From contig CAYVKX010000021.1 in NCBI GenBank assembly GCA_964452095.1, forward strand, positions 1 through 26,106: a stretch of DNA of 26,106 nt. The letters are read 5' to 3'. Each line of letters opens with the position of its first letter. Position 1 is the first letter of the stretch. This document shows, piece after piece, positions 1-8,855 of this stretch. Source of the stretch: DUAL01 sp964452095 (GTDB lineage: Bacteria; Bacteroidota; Bacteroidia; Flavobacteriales; BACL11). The position numbers and the translations under genes were made by a program. The notes under the pieces were generated by a model, which saw only the letters and a program-made list of their open reading frames with translations, was not told the origin of the DNA and did no database searches.

Positions 1-897
1 GAATCTTCTCAAAACCTTGCGGATAGCATCCAAAATTCTTACGATAATGGAATTACAGAAGAGTTTAAAAAGCCAATTATTAGTGTGGATGAGAACAATA
101 ATCCTATCGCTACAATAAAAGAAGATGATGCAGTAATTTGTTTTAATTTCAGAACTGATAGATGTAGAGAAATTACAACTGTACTGACACAAACCAATAT
201 GCCAGATTTTGAAATGCATACCTTAAATCTGCATTACACTACCATGACAAATTATGATGCATCTTACAAAAATGTAAATGTAATTTACGATAAAGAAAAC
301 ATCAAAAATACTTTGGGAGAGGTATTGGAACAAAACAATAAATCCCAAATCCGAATTGCTGAAACTGAGAAATATCCTCATGTTACTTTCTTCTTTTCTG
401 GGGGAAGAGAAGAAGAATTTAAAGGAGAAAAACGCCTTATGGTAAACTCACCAAAAGTAGCAACTTACGATTTGCAACCTGAAATGAGCGCCCCTGAAGT
501 AACTGCAACTATTGTAGCAGAATTAGAAAAAGGAGAAACTGATTTTGTGTGTTTGAATTTTGCAAACCCAGATATGGTAGGACATACTGGAGATTATGAA
601 GCAATTAAAAAAGCAGTAGAGACAGTAGACAGCTGCACTAAAAAGGTAGTAGATGCAGGACTTAAAAATGATTATGCTTTTATCATTATTGCCGATCATG
701 GAAATGCAGATTTTGCAATAAACCGGGATGGAACTCCTAACACAGCACACAGTACTAATATGGTTCCTTGCTTTGCAATCAACACCAATTTTGAAAAAAT
801 AGAAAACGGAAAACTAGGAGATATTGCTCCTACAATATTACAAATAATGGGGGTGGAAACTCCAACTGAAATGACTGGAGAAATCCTAATAAAATAA
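1..897 (+). CDS. gpmI: 2,3-bisphosphoglycerate-independent phosphoglycerate mutase, 5'-truncated by the window edge
   Basis: GpmI interconverts 3- and 2-phosphoglycerate in glycolysis and gluconeogenesis, using two Mn ions and a phosphoserine intermediate. The reading frame is open from base 1, so the start lies outside the window. About 298 C-terminal residues are present out of the roughly 510 usual for the family. Visible family features are the segment PKVATYDLQPEMSAPEVT, the FANPDMVGHTGDYEA block (metal and substrate site), ADHGNAD (metal-binding Asp and His) and the later NTAHSTNMVP with a metal-binding His. The phosphoserine-bearing N-terminal part is not seen. The stop at 895-897 lies 4 nt before the next gene, so the two were probably co-transcribed. 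Family assignment is secure; nothing in the visible part looks damaged. Confidence 0.96.
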   Translation, partial: ESSQNLADSIQNSYDNGITEEFKKPIISVDENNNPIATIKEDDAVICFNFRTDRCREITTVLTQTNMPDFEMHTLNLHYTTMTNYDASYKNVNVIYDKENIKNTLGEVLEQNNKSQIRIAETEKYPHVTFFFSGGREEEFKGEKRLMVNSPKVATYDLQPEMSAPEVTATIVAELEKGETDFVCLNFANPDMVGHTGDYEAIKKAVETVDSCTKKVVDAGLKNDYAFIIIADHGNADFAINRDGTPNTAHSTNMVPCFAINTNFEKIENGKLGDIAPTILQIMGVETPTEMTGEILIK

Positions 898-901
898 AGA
901 A

Positions 902-1318
902 ATGGAACACATTAACAATTACATAAACGAGAACAAGGATAGATTCATTAATGAATTAATTGACCTTTTAAAAATACCATCTATTTCAGCTGACCCAGCT
1001 TATAGTGAGGATGTTTTAAACTGTGCAGATGCAGTAGCAAAAGCAATGACAGATGCAGGAGCAGACAATATTGAAATTTGTGAAACAGCTGGTTATCCTA
1101 TCGTTTATGGAGAAAAAATTATAGACGCTAATTTACCAACTGTTTTGATTTATGGGCATTATGATGTACAACCTGCCGACCCTTTAGAGTTATGGACAAG
1201 CGGACCATTTGAGCCAGTTGTTAAAAAAACAGATATTCATCCTGAAGGAGCAATTTTTGCAAGAGGTGCTTTCTCATTAGAAGGATATAAAGAAGCAACT
1301 TACACACTTTATGGGTAG
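902..1318 (+). pseudogene. M20-family dipeptidase, N-terminal fragment (3' truncated)
   Basis: The first 123 or so residues match the N-terminus of M20 zinc dipeptidases (CNDP/PepV-like cytosolic non-specific dipeptidases). They include the DLLKIPSIS segment and YGHYDVQPADPLELW, which carries the first zinc-ligand His and the catalytic Asp. The match runs through PEGAIFARGA. Family members continue from there with C-D-D-K-G-Q, whose Asp bridges the two zinc ions. Here the frame instead reads FSLEGYKEATYTLYG and stops at 138 aa, against about 450-465 aa in the family. The bridging Asp, the catalytic Glu, the other metal ligands and the dimerisation domain are all missing, so the product should be inactive. 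The homology break is at about 1269-1272. Downstream sequence to 1398 shows no continuation in any frame that I can recognise. A deletion, an insertion or an assembly junction could each explain it. Confidence 0.8.
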
Positions 1319-1398
1319 GTGTCAGCATATGCAAATTTTGATGTGAATATATTTTTAGAACTCACCTAAACTAAAAACTAAAACTATAAACACTAAAA

Positions 1399-3192
1399 CT
1401 AATCTACATTATCGTGCAAAAAGGAATTATTAGGTTTTATTTCTGTTTTGTTATCCTCTCCTTCCGATAAAGTATATTTTGAAACTTCCGATTCAGAAGA
1501 ATGTGGAGTATCTTCTAATTCTACATTTCCTCTTTTGTAAGCTGGCTCATCCTCCAAAGAAGTAAGCCCTGAAGGAGTTCTTAGTTTCATAGAAATATTC
1601 TTTAATCTATCCTCTCTTTCTCTGGATTTATTAGTCAGCACATCTGGATTGATAGGAGGTAGTTCACTTTCATTTATTGCTTGTTCTTGCACATTCAATT
1701 CTACCTCAGGAAGTTGCTCTACTTGCTTTAGAGTTGGGATAAGCTCTTCTGGTAATCCAACCTCATCTTCTAGTTCAACCACCACCTTTTCTGGCTGCAA
1801 ATCCATCTCTATTTCAGCAGATATTTCTACATCATTAGTAGTTTGCAATGGCTCAATTATTGGCTCAAACTCTTTTTCCTCTACCTCCACTTCTTGCTCA
1901 TTTAAAGTATCCTCCTCCAAATTTAATTCCACCTCTTCTTTTTCTTGCTCTTGTTCTTCTTGAATTTCCTCTTTCTCTAATGTTAATTCTACCTCTTGAA
2001 TATTCATTTCTACCTCCACTTCTTGCATTTGCTCTGTTTCTACTTCAAGCTTATCCTCAGCTTCTATTTCTTCTGTGCTATCAAAAATAGTATGCTGAAC
2101 CTCATCTTCCTTTTTAGGGGTAATTACTTCCACTTGCCCCTCTTGATTTAATACATCATCAATATCTTTCTCCCCATCTAAAGTAATAGTAACATCATCT
2201 TTTATTACTCTCACATTAAATCCAGTAGCAATTACAGTAACGCACACTTCCCCATTCAATTCAGGATCAATACCAATTCCCTCAATAATATTCACCTCAC
2301 AACCGGCTGCCTCCTGAATTTTTTGTTTGATATCGGCAAGCTCCATCATTCTTATCTCTGCCTCTCCATCACCAGTTACAACTTTTAGAAGTACCTGCTT
2401 TGCACCTTTAATATTGTTATCATTTAAAAGTGGGGAATCAAGTGCTCCTTTTACTGCTTCAATAGCTCTATTCTCCCCTGATGCAGTGGCTTGTCCCATA
2501 ACAGCCGTACCGCTATTTTCCAATACTTTCCTGGCATCATTAAGGTCAATATTTACTAGCAAATGTTGAGAAATTACTTCCGCAATACCTTTTGTTGCAG
2601 TATTTAACACCTGATTGGCTTTAGCAAATGCCTCAGTAAAACGCAAATCACCATATATTTCAATAAGTTTATCGTTATTGATGACCAAAAGAGTATCCAC
2701 ATTTGCTCTTAATTCTTTCAATCCTTCCATAGCATATTTATGCCTATTACCACCCTCCGTTTGAAAAGGAATAGTTACAACTCCTACCGTTAGAATTCCT
2801 TTTTCTTTGGCTACTTCAGCAATTACAGGTGCTGCCCCAGTACCCGTTCCACCACCCATTCCGGCAGTAATAAATAACATTTTGGTATTTGCATCCAAAA
2901 GCTCTTTTACTTTATCAATGCTTTCTTCTGCTGCCCTTCTTCCAATCTCTGGATTACTTCCAGCACCAAGCCCTTCTGTAAGCTCTGCACCTAATTGTAT
3001 TTTTGTAGGCACTATGCTTTTGTCCAATGCTTGCGAATCGGTATTGCAAACCACAAAATCCACACCTTCAATGCCATTTTCATACATATAATTTACGGCA
3101 TTACCGCCTCCGCCACCTACTCCAATCACCTTTATAATAGATGACCGATTTTTCGGCAGGTTAAATTCAAATAACTCTTCTTTTTCTTTCAT
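1399..3192 (-). CDS. ftsZ: Cell division GTPase FtsZ
   Basis: FtsZ is the tubulin homologue that polymerises into the Z-ring at midcell. In 597 aa the tubulin-type GTPase domain occupies about residues 18-330. GVGGGGGNAVN lies at 24-34, the GTP-binding signature GGGTGTGAAP at 113-122, and the T7 loop with catalytic Asp residues (NIDLND) at 214-219. Residues 335-530 form a very Glu-rich, presumably disordered linker with recurring EVEVE and VELNLE-like runs. The tail carries the LRTPSGLTSLEDEPAYKR block and ends NSFLHDNVD, which I recall as typical of flavobacterial FtsZ. The protein is much longer than E. coli FtsZ (383 aa), mainly through the linker. It is the last gene of the dcw cluster, 39 nt after ftsA. 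That gap is AT-rich with a repeated ATCAATTAT, the second copy running into the start codon. Confidence 0.98.
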   Translation of the reverse strand: MKEKEELFEFNLPKNRSSIIKVIGVGGGGGNAVNYMYENGIEGVDFVVCNTDSQALDKSIVPTKIQLGAELTEGLGAGSNPEIGRRAAEESIDKVKELLDANTKMLFITAGMGGGTGTGAAPVIAEVAKEKGILTVGVVTIPFQTEGGNRHKYAMEGLKELRANVDTLLVINNDKLIEIYGDLRFTEAFAKANQVLNTATKGIAEVISQHLLVNIDLNDARKVLENSGTAVMGQATASGENRAIEAVKGALDSPLLNDNNIKGAKQVLLKVVTGDGEAEIRMMELADIKQKIQEAAGCEVNIIEGIGIDPELNGEVCVTVIATGFNVRVIKDDVTITLDGEKDIDDVLNQEGQVEVITPKKEDEVQHTIFDSTEEIEAEDKLEVETEQMQEVEVEMNIQEVELTLEKEEIQEEQEQEKEEVELNLEEDTLNEQEVEVEEKEFEPIIEPLQTTNDVEISAEIEMDLQPEKVVVELEDEVGLPEELIPTLKQVEQLPEVELNVQEQAINESELPPINPDVLTNKSREREDRLKNISMKLRTPSGLTSLEDEPAYKRGNVELEDTPHSSESEVSKYTLSEGEDNKTEIKPNNSFLHDNVD

Positions 3193-3231
3193 AATTGATT
3201 GTTTTTATTTAATTAATAATTGATTATTTTT

Positions 3232-4506
3232 TTATGTTACATCTTCTTCAAAGAATTCTTCTAATAATTTTTTAAGCCGACCCAATACTCCAACATTCTT
3301 TGGCTTTCCTTCTGTTTGCTGTTCATTTCCAGACACCCCTCCTTTTGCTTCCAAAGCCTCAAATCCTTTAAGCACTAAACCAACTCCTGTGGAATACATA
3401 GGGCTTGTAACTTTTCCGTGCGATTCTTTTCCAAGATGCTCGTTAGGCAAACCAATTCTTACATCTTTTCCTGTGATGAAAGATACTAATTGTGGTAATG
3501 CCCTTAGTTGTGCTCCCCCTCCTGTTAGTACTATTCCCGTCATCAGTTTATTTTCAAAACCAGATACTTTTATTTCGTGATATACCAAATCCATAATTTC
3601 TTTCATTCTTGCTCCTATTATTTCAGAAAGGTTTTTAATAGAAATTTCTTTTGGATCTCTACCTCTTAATCCTGGAATGGAAACCATTACATTATCCTGA
3701 TCGGAAGTGTGCATTGCCGAACCAAATTTTACTTTTAAAAGTTCCGCTTGTTTTTCTAAAATAGAAAGCCCTACTTTAATATCTTTTGTAATCACATTTC
3801 CTCCAAAAGGAATAACTGCCGTATGCCGAATAATACCATCCAAAAATATAGCAACATCAGTAGTTCCCCCTCCAATATCAACAAGAGCAACACCCTCTTT
3901 TAGCTCATCAGCATCAAGAGTTGCTGTTGCTGATGCAAAAGGTTCTAAAACTAAATCTACGGGATTTAGTCCCGCTTTTTTTACACACCTAATTATGTTT
4001 CTAACAGCCGCCACTTGTGCAGTAATAATATGAAAATTTGCTTCCAATTTTATGCCCGACATACCTTTTGGATCTTGAATTCCATCTTCCCCATCTACAG
4101 TATATTCTTGAGGGATTACATGAATAACCTCCTCACCAGGAACGGTTACCAATTTGAACATATTTTCCCTTAACTTTTCCATATCGGTAATGGTAATTTC
4201 GTTCTCAATATCATCTCTTACCAATTCCCCTCTGTGCTGCAAACTCTTAATATGTTGCCCAGCAATTCCAATATAAACTTCCTTTATTTCTGTCCCTGAT
4301 TTTTGCTCTGCCTCTTCCACTGCTATTTTTATGGACTTTACCGTTTTATCGATATTTGCAACTATACCTCTGAGCACTCCCCCAGAAATAGCCCTTCCCA
4401 TTCCTAAAATTTCCAACTTCCCGAATTGATCTTTTCTACCAATCATCACGCTTATTTTGGTGGTTCCTATATCGAGCCCTACTATTATTGGTGAATTATT
4501 TTCCAT
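3232..4506 (-). CDS. ftsA: Cell division protein FtsA, actin-like membrane anchor of FtsZ
   Basis: FtsA is an actin-fold ATPase that tethers FtsZ polymers to the inner face of the cytoplasmic membrane and recruits later division proteins. The 424 aa include the phosphate-1 loop GLDIGTTKISV at about 10-20 and the phosphate-2 loop VDIGGGTTD at 209-217. The adenosine motif GIVLTGGGAQL lies near 323-333, with an FtsA-type 1C domain between them. The C-terminus (about 405-424, LGRLKKLLEEFFEE) is an amphipathic helix of the kind that targets FtsA to membrane. Length matches the family. The gene starts at ATG, 9 nt after ftsQ, and is followed by ftsZ, the standard order in Bacteroidota and many other bacteria. 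Confidence 0.97.
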   Translation of the reverse strand: MENNSPIIVGLDIGTTKISVMIGRKDQFGKLEILGMGRAISGGVLRGIVANIDKTVKSIKIAVEEAEQKSGTEIKEVYIGIAGQHIKSLQHRGELVRDDIENEITITDMEKLRENMFKLVTVPGEEVIHVIPQEYTVDGEDGIQDPKGMSGIKLEANFHIITAQVAAVRNIIRCVKKAGLNPVDLVLEPFASATATLDADELKEGVALVDIGGGTTDVAIFLDGIIRHTAVIPFGGNVITKDIKVGLSILEKQAELLKVKFGSAMHTSDQDNVMVSIPGLRGRDPKEISIKNLSEIIGARMKEIMDLVYHEIKVSGFENKLMTGIVLTGGGAQLRALPQLVSFITGKDVRIGLPNEHLGKESHGKVTSPMYSTGVGLVLKGFEALEAKGGVSGNEQQTEGKPKNVGVLGRLKKLLEEFFEEDVT

Positions 4507-4515
4507 TTCTTTTTT

Positions 4516-5238
4516 TTATTTTTTTGTACAAACAATCTGATTTTTAAATTTTAAATTTATGTGAGTATAGTTGTTCCACCCATTAGCCGAAATTCCGTTT
4601 TTATAAAACAACTTTAATTTACTGAATTTCTCAGCTATATTTATTGGTTTTCCAAACACAATTTGCTGATACCCAACTCTTGGGATAAGCGTTAAATCAC
4701 CATTTTCCTCAATATGTATTTGCATTATTTGGGCTTTCCAAAACGGATTTTCATCAATGAATTTTGCCAAAAGAAAAAGCTCTCCTTTTTCTATGAAATT
4801 CACCTTTCCTGTAATCACCAAAGTGCGAGTTGTATATATTTTAGAAAGTGGCATTTTGCTGCCGTCCTCATCCATATAAAAGGAATTATTTTTACTCTCA
4901 ATTCTTGCAATTGGTCTTCTTTGAATTAGCTCAACCTTTACATTTCCTGCAATATCCAAATAGGCATTTACTTCTTTTACAGAAGGATGATTTGCAATGC
5001 TTTTTTCAATCTCATCAATTGTAATTTCTGCTTTTGTTTTCTCTAGCGGATGAATGTTCTTATTTTTAAGCAACTCATTTATGATAACATCATTCACAAA
5101 TTGATTTTCATTACTTTGAACAAGCACATCAAATGTTTTACAGCTTACCATTTTCTGTTTAGTTACCGAGAAAGCCATTAGCAATACAACTACTGAAATA
5201 AGCAGTAGCCAACTAAATATATTTAATGCTTTTTTCAT
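4516..5238 (-). CDS. ftsQ: Cell division protein FtsQ
   Basis: FtsQ is a single-pass membrane protein that, with FtsL and FtsB, links the cytoplasmic divisome to septal peptidoglycan synthesis. The 240 aa start with a short cytoplasmic segment and one transmembrane helix at about residues 8-24 (IFSWLLLISVVVLLMAF). A periplasmic part follows. It has a POTRA-like region (IDEIEKSIANHPSVKEVNAYLDIAGNV), then the FtsQ motif QRRPIARIE and a YMDEDGSKMP segment typical of the family. Sequence conservation in this family is low; the assignment rests on these motifs plus position between murC and ftsA. Its ATG overlaps the murC stop by one base (TAATG), which favours translational coupling. Confidence 0.93.
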   Translation of the reverse strand: MKKALNIFSWLLLISVVVLLMAFSVTKQKMVSCKTFDVLVQSNENQFVNDVIINELLKNKNIHPLEKTKAEITIDEIEKSIANHPSVKEVNAYLDIAGNVKVELIQRRPIARIESKNNSFYMDEDGSKMPLSKIYTTRTLVITGKVNFIEKGELFLLAKFIDENPFWKAQIMQIHIEENGDLTLIPRVGYQQIVFGKPINIAEKFSKLKLFYKNGISANGWNNYTHINLKFKNQIVCTKK

Positions 5239-6635
5239 TAATTATATAATTCTTTTATTGGTTCAATCATTGTGCTAATATCTCCAGCCCCCATTGTTAA
5301 GAGCACATCAAAATCCTTATTTTTTAGTACGCTAATTAATTCTTCCTTACTACAAACTTCCGTTTTAATAGTACATTTTTCCGCCAATATTTTTGAAGTA
5401 ACTCCATCAATTGGCTTTTCTCTGGCTGGATAAATATCCAACAAAATAAGCTCATCCGCCAAAGATAAACTCTCGGAAAATTCATCTGCAAAATCTTGAG
5501 TTCTAGAAAATAAATGTGGCTGAAACACTACCATTATTTTTTTTCCTTTATACATCTGTTTTGTTGCTTGTATAGTTACTTTTACTTCCTCCGGATGATG
5601 TGCATAATCATCAATAAATGTTATTTTTTCTGATTGTAAATGGACTTCAAATCTTCTTTTTATTCCTTTAAATGAGCTGATTGCTTTTTGCACATGTTCG
5701 CATGTCGCACCTAAATAACAAGCCACTGCAGATGCCGCCAATACATTTTCAATGTTGTGTTTTCCTGGCATACTTATTTCCAAATTTGAAATTTTATTCT
5801 CATAAGCCATACCTGGCAAAATATCTAATACAGAAATATCAAATTTGGTTTTATTATTAGCCACCCCAATATTATTGGCATAATAATCCGCTTGCTCAGA
5901 AGCGGAATATGACATTACTGCCCCCTCATCTGGCTTTTCAAATTCCGTTTTTATTCCTGCTTGTACTAGCAAAAATCCTTTTTGTTTTGTTTGTGCTGCA
6001 AACTTTTGAAATGCTAATTCCAACTCTTTTTTATTTTCATAAATATCCAAATGGTCTTCATCAATAGAAGTGATTACTGCAACATCAGGATAAAGCGAAA
6101 GAAACGAACGATCATACTCATCTGCCTCTACAATTACAATATTTCCTTTTTCCCCTAAAACCAAATTGCTATTAAAATCCTTACTTACGCCACCCAAAAA
6201 AGCCGTGCAATCAATTTCAGCACATTTTAAAATATGAGTAAGCAGTGCAGCAGTTGTTGTTTTTCCATGCGTACCGGCAATAGCTATCGTATAACTTTGG
6301 TGGGTAATCATTCCCAAAACTTCCGATCGCTTTAAAGGCGTAATTCCTTTTGCAGTAAAAAACTGATATTCTGTATTATTTTCATCAATAGCGGGAGTAT
6401 AAATTACTAATAGTTCAGTGAATTTCGCATTTTTTACCTCAGCATTTATCAAATTTACATCATCCGCATAATGAATATTAATCCCTTCTTTTTCTAAATT
6501 TTCAGTAAGTGTAGTTTTGGTTTTGTCATAGCCACTCACACTCATTCCGTGTGCATTAAAATACCGAGCCAAAGCACTCATACCAATCCCTCCTATCCCT
6601 AGTAAATAAATATGTTTGTATAAATCTAAATTCAT
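5238..6635 (-). CDS. murC: UDP-N-acetylmuramate--L-alanine ligase MurC
   Basis: MurC adds L-alanine to UDP-MurNAc, the first ATP-dependent peptide step of peptidoglycan precursor synthesis, in the cytoplasm. The 465 aa show the three Mur-ligase domains. The N-terminal Rossmann-like domain has LLGIGGIGMSALA at 11-23. The central ATPase domain has the P-loop GTHGKTTTAA at 121-130 and the ADEYDRSFL and SIDEDHLDIY blocks. The C-terminal domain has DDYAHHPEEVKVT and QPHLFSRT. Length is normal. It overlaps the murG stop and the ftsQ start by one base each (TAATG at both ends), so it sits in a translationally coupled chain. Confidence 0.98.
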   Translation of the reverse strand: MNLDLYKHIYLLGIGGIGMSALARYFNAHGMSVSGYDKTKTTLTENLEKEGINIHYADDVNLINAEVKNAKFTELLVIYTPAIDENNTEYQFFTAKGITPLKRSEVLGMITHQSYTIAIAGTHGKTTTAALLTHILKCAEIDCTAFLGGVSKDFNSNLVLGEKGNIVIVEADEYDRSFLSLYPDVAVITSIDEDHLDIYENKKELELAFQKFAAQTKQKGFLLVQAGIKTEFEKPDEGAVMSYSASEQADYYANNIGVANNKTKFDISVLDILPGMAYENKISNLEISMPGKHNIENVLAASAVACYLGATCEHVQKAISSFKGIKRRFEVHLQSEKITFIDDYAHHPEEVKVTIQATKQMYKGKKIMVVFQPHLFSRTQDFADEFSESLSLADELILLDIYPAREKPIDGVTSKILAEKCTIKTEVCSKEELISVLKNKDFDVLLTMGAGDISTMIEPIKELYN

Positions 6636-7735
6636 TATTTTATAAGTGCTATTACCTCATCTGCAATGCAAACTGCCGCATTAGTTACTGCCAAATTTTT
6701 AATATTTTTTGATAATTTCTGCCGCAAAACTTCATCCTTATTCAACTCCTTTAAACAATTCACTAATTTACTCTCCGCCTCATTGTCTTTCACCAGCAGT
6801 GCAGCCGATTTATTAACCACCGCTTGTGCATTCTTTGTTTGATGATCTTCCGCCACATTTGGAGATGGAATTAATATGGTTGGTTTTCCAATACAACAAA
6901 GTTCAGAAACAGCAATTGCCCCAGCCCTTGAAATGATAATATCAGCTGCCGCATAAGCCAAATCCATTTGCTTAATAAAGGTATAAGCATTTATTCCTTT
7001 TACCGACTTTCCTCCTACTCTTTCCGCTCCTTTCTCCTGATAAGAGATGCCCGTTTGCCAAATCAGATTTAAATTATTTTCAGCAAAATAATTAATGTTT
7101 TTATCTATTACTTGGTTGATAGTTCTTGCTCCTAAACTACCTCCAATTACCAATATTGTTTTTTTGTTTTCATCCAAATTAAAATGCCTAATTGCTTCTT
7201 CTGTTTTTGTAGAAAATTCCAATATGTCTTTCCGAATAGGGTTTCCTGTAAAAATGATTTTTTGTTTTGGGAAAAATCTTTCCATATTATCATAAGCCAC
7301 ACAAACTTTATCTACTACTTTTGAAAGAATTTTATTGGTAATTCCTGGATAAGAATTTTGCTCTTGCACCAAAGCTGGAACACCCTTTTTGGCAGCCATA
7401 TAAAGTAGCGGACCGCTTGCATAACCGCCAGTACCAATGGCAATATCTGGCCTAAATTCTCGAATTATTTTTCTGGCTTTTAATAAGCTACTTATTACTT
7501 TAAATGGAAAAGATATATTTCTTGTGGTGAGTTTTCTTTGCAATCCGCTAATCCACAATCCTTCAATTTTGTAACCTTCAGCAGGAATTTTTGTCATTTC
7601 CATTCTTCCATTTGCTCCCACAAATAAAATTTCAATATTGCTTACTTTTTTCTCTAATGCTTTTGCAATAGCAATAGCTGGAAAGATGTGTCCTCCCGTT
7701 CCCCCTCCACTTATTATTACTCTAAGCTGCTTCAT
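6635..7735 (-). CDS. murG: UDP-GlcNAc--lipid I N-acetylglucosaminyltransferase MurG
   Basis: MurG transfers GlcNAc from UDP-GlcNAc to lipid I at the cytoplasmic membrane face, giving lipid II, which is then polymerised outside the membrane. It is a GT-B, GT28-family enzyme of 366 aa. It has the N-terminal glycine loop GGGTGGHIFPA at 10-20, GTGGYASGPLL, QEQNSYPGITNK, the mid-protein GGSLGARTIN and the donor-site SRAGAIAVSEL followed by SPNVAEDHQTKNA. Length and motif order match the family. The gene starts at ATG within the 3' end of ftsW (14-nt overlap) and shares a TAATG junction with murC. Confidence 0.98.
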   Translation of the reverse strand: MKQLRVIISGGGTGGHIFPAIAIAKALEKKVSNIEILFVGANGRMEMTKIPAEGYKIEGLWISGLQRKLTTRNISFPFKVISSLLKARKIIREFRPDIAIGTGGYASGPLLYMAAKKGVPALVQEQNSYPGITNKILSKVVDKVCVAYDNMERFFPKQKIIFTGNPIRKDILEFSTKTEEAIRHFNLDENKKTILVIGGSLGARTINQVIDKNINYFAENNLNLIWQTGISYQEKGAERVGGKSVKGINAYTFIKQMDLAYAAADIIISRAGAIAVSELCCIGKPTILIPSPNVAEDHQTKNAQAVVNKSAALLVKDNEAESKLVNCLKELNKDEVLRQKLSKNIKNLAVTNAAVCIADEVIALIK

Positions 7736-8855
7736 AGTTTCTATCTGTTGAATCTCTACTCACACTAAGGATAATTCCAATGGTAATACAAGTAAATAAG
7801 ATGGAAGTTCCCCCCATACTAATTAGCGGCAAAGTTTGTCCAGTAACAGGCATCACGCCTACTGCTACCGCCATATTTATCATAGCTTGAAACACCAGTG
7901 AAAAAGCCAATCCTGATGCAATTAATCCTCCAAAATAACTCTCACTTTTATTAGTAATTTTTACTGCCCTAAAAAACAAAATCATATATAATAAGATGGG
8001 TAAGAAAGCTCCTATAATCAAGCCATATTCTTCCACCATTATGGCATAAATAAAATCGGAAGAACTAGCGTACAAAAAATACCTTTGCACACTTTTTCCT
8101 GGTCCTACCCCAAAAAGCCCACCTTTATGAATTGCTATTTTCCCTTGATTAGACTGATAACCCTCATTCAAATTATGATTTTCAGAAGGAGAAAAAAAGC
8201 CGTCAATTCTGCTAACCCAAGTGGTAGAACGGGGCATAACCTTGCTCATAAAAGGTACATATTTTGCAGTTCCATAGAGCAAGAACCCACTAAAAAGAGC
8301 AATTCCAACTATCCCAAAAATATATTTCAGATTAACTTTTGCTATAAACATCAATACTAATCCATTAACAAAAACAATAGCAGCAGTGGAGAAATCAGCA
8401 GGAAGGATCAAAACACAAATGACTAAAATTGGAGTTAACACATACCAAATAATTCCTTTAAAATCATCTAAAAAATCTCTTTGTTTGCTCAGCTGCCTGG
8501 CAGTAAAAAGGATAATGGCGAGTTTAGCAATATCAGATGGCTGAAAAGTTTGTCCAGCTATTTTAATCCAACGAGCAGCAGTATTGATTGATACTCCCCA
8601 TATCAAAACTCCTATCAAAAGGAAAATGCTAACCCAAAAACCCAAAACGCCAAGCCGAGAAAAATATTTGAACTTCAATTGATGAACGACATACATACAG
8701 CCCAAGCCAATTAACAACCTCATAATATGCTTGAATATCACTGAAATCCCTTCTGCACTATATACTACAAGTACTGAAAAAATACATAAGAAAAATACTA
8801 CTCCCCAAATGGTTCGGTCGCCTTCTAACTTGATATATTTTAAGATATTACTCAC
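7722..8855 (-). CDS. ftsW: Septal peptidoglycan glycosyltransferase FtsW (SEDS family)
   Basis: FtsW is the polytopic SEDS-family polymerase that builds septal glycan strands from lipid II together with its partner transpeptidase FtsI. The 377 aa contain many hydrophobic helices, starting at about 17-33. Family hallmarks are NTAARWIKIAGQTFQPSDIAK, GGLFGVGPGKSVQRYFLYASSSDFIYAI with EEYG close behind, and the C-terminal GVMPVTGQTLPLISMGGTS. RodA is the other possibility, but position between murD and murG in a dcw cluster favours FtsW. The start is a GTG directly abutting the murD stop codon (TAAGTG). No strong ribosome site is evident, as is usual in this phylum. Confidence 0.95.
   Translation of the reverse strand: MSNILKYIKLEGDRTIWGVVFFLCIFSVLVVYSAEGISVIFKHIMRLLIGLGCMYVVHQLKFKYFSRLGVLGFWVSIFLLIGVLIWGVSINTAARWIKIAGQTFQPSDIAKLAIILFTARQLSKQRDFLDDFKGIIWYVLTPILVICVLILPADFSTAAIVFVNGLVLMFIAKVNLKYIFGIVGIALFSGFLLYGTAKYVPFMSKVMPRSTTWVSRIDGFFSPSENHNLNEGYQSNQGKIAIHKGGLFGVGPGKSVQRYFLYASSSDFIYAIMVEEYGLIIGAFLPILLYMILFFRAVKITNKSESYFGGLIASGLAFSLVFQAMINMAVAVGVMPVTGQTLPLISMGGTSILFTCITIGIILSVSRDSTDRNYEAA

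Noticed and set aside
523..750. 75-codon minus-strand frame within gpmI
   Set aside because: Antisense to a strongly conserved GpmI region and without recognisable motifs.
1270..1398. Insertion sequence at the M20 breakpoint
   Set aside because: No transposase fragment, clear terminal inverted repeats or target duplication could be identified, so only a breakpoint is reported.
1365..1404. CTAAAA-type repeats before ftsZ as a CRISPR or terminator
   Set aside because: Units are 5-8 bp and irregular, without spacers; no stable stem followed by a T-run is present for either strand.
1649..2090. Ser/Cys-rich and Leu/Pro-rich frames on the plus strand opposite ftsZ
   Set aside because: They are antisense shadows of the Glu-rich FtsZ linker, with low-complexity composition and no family resemblance.
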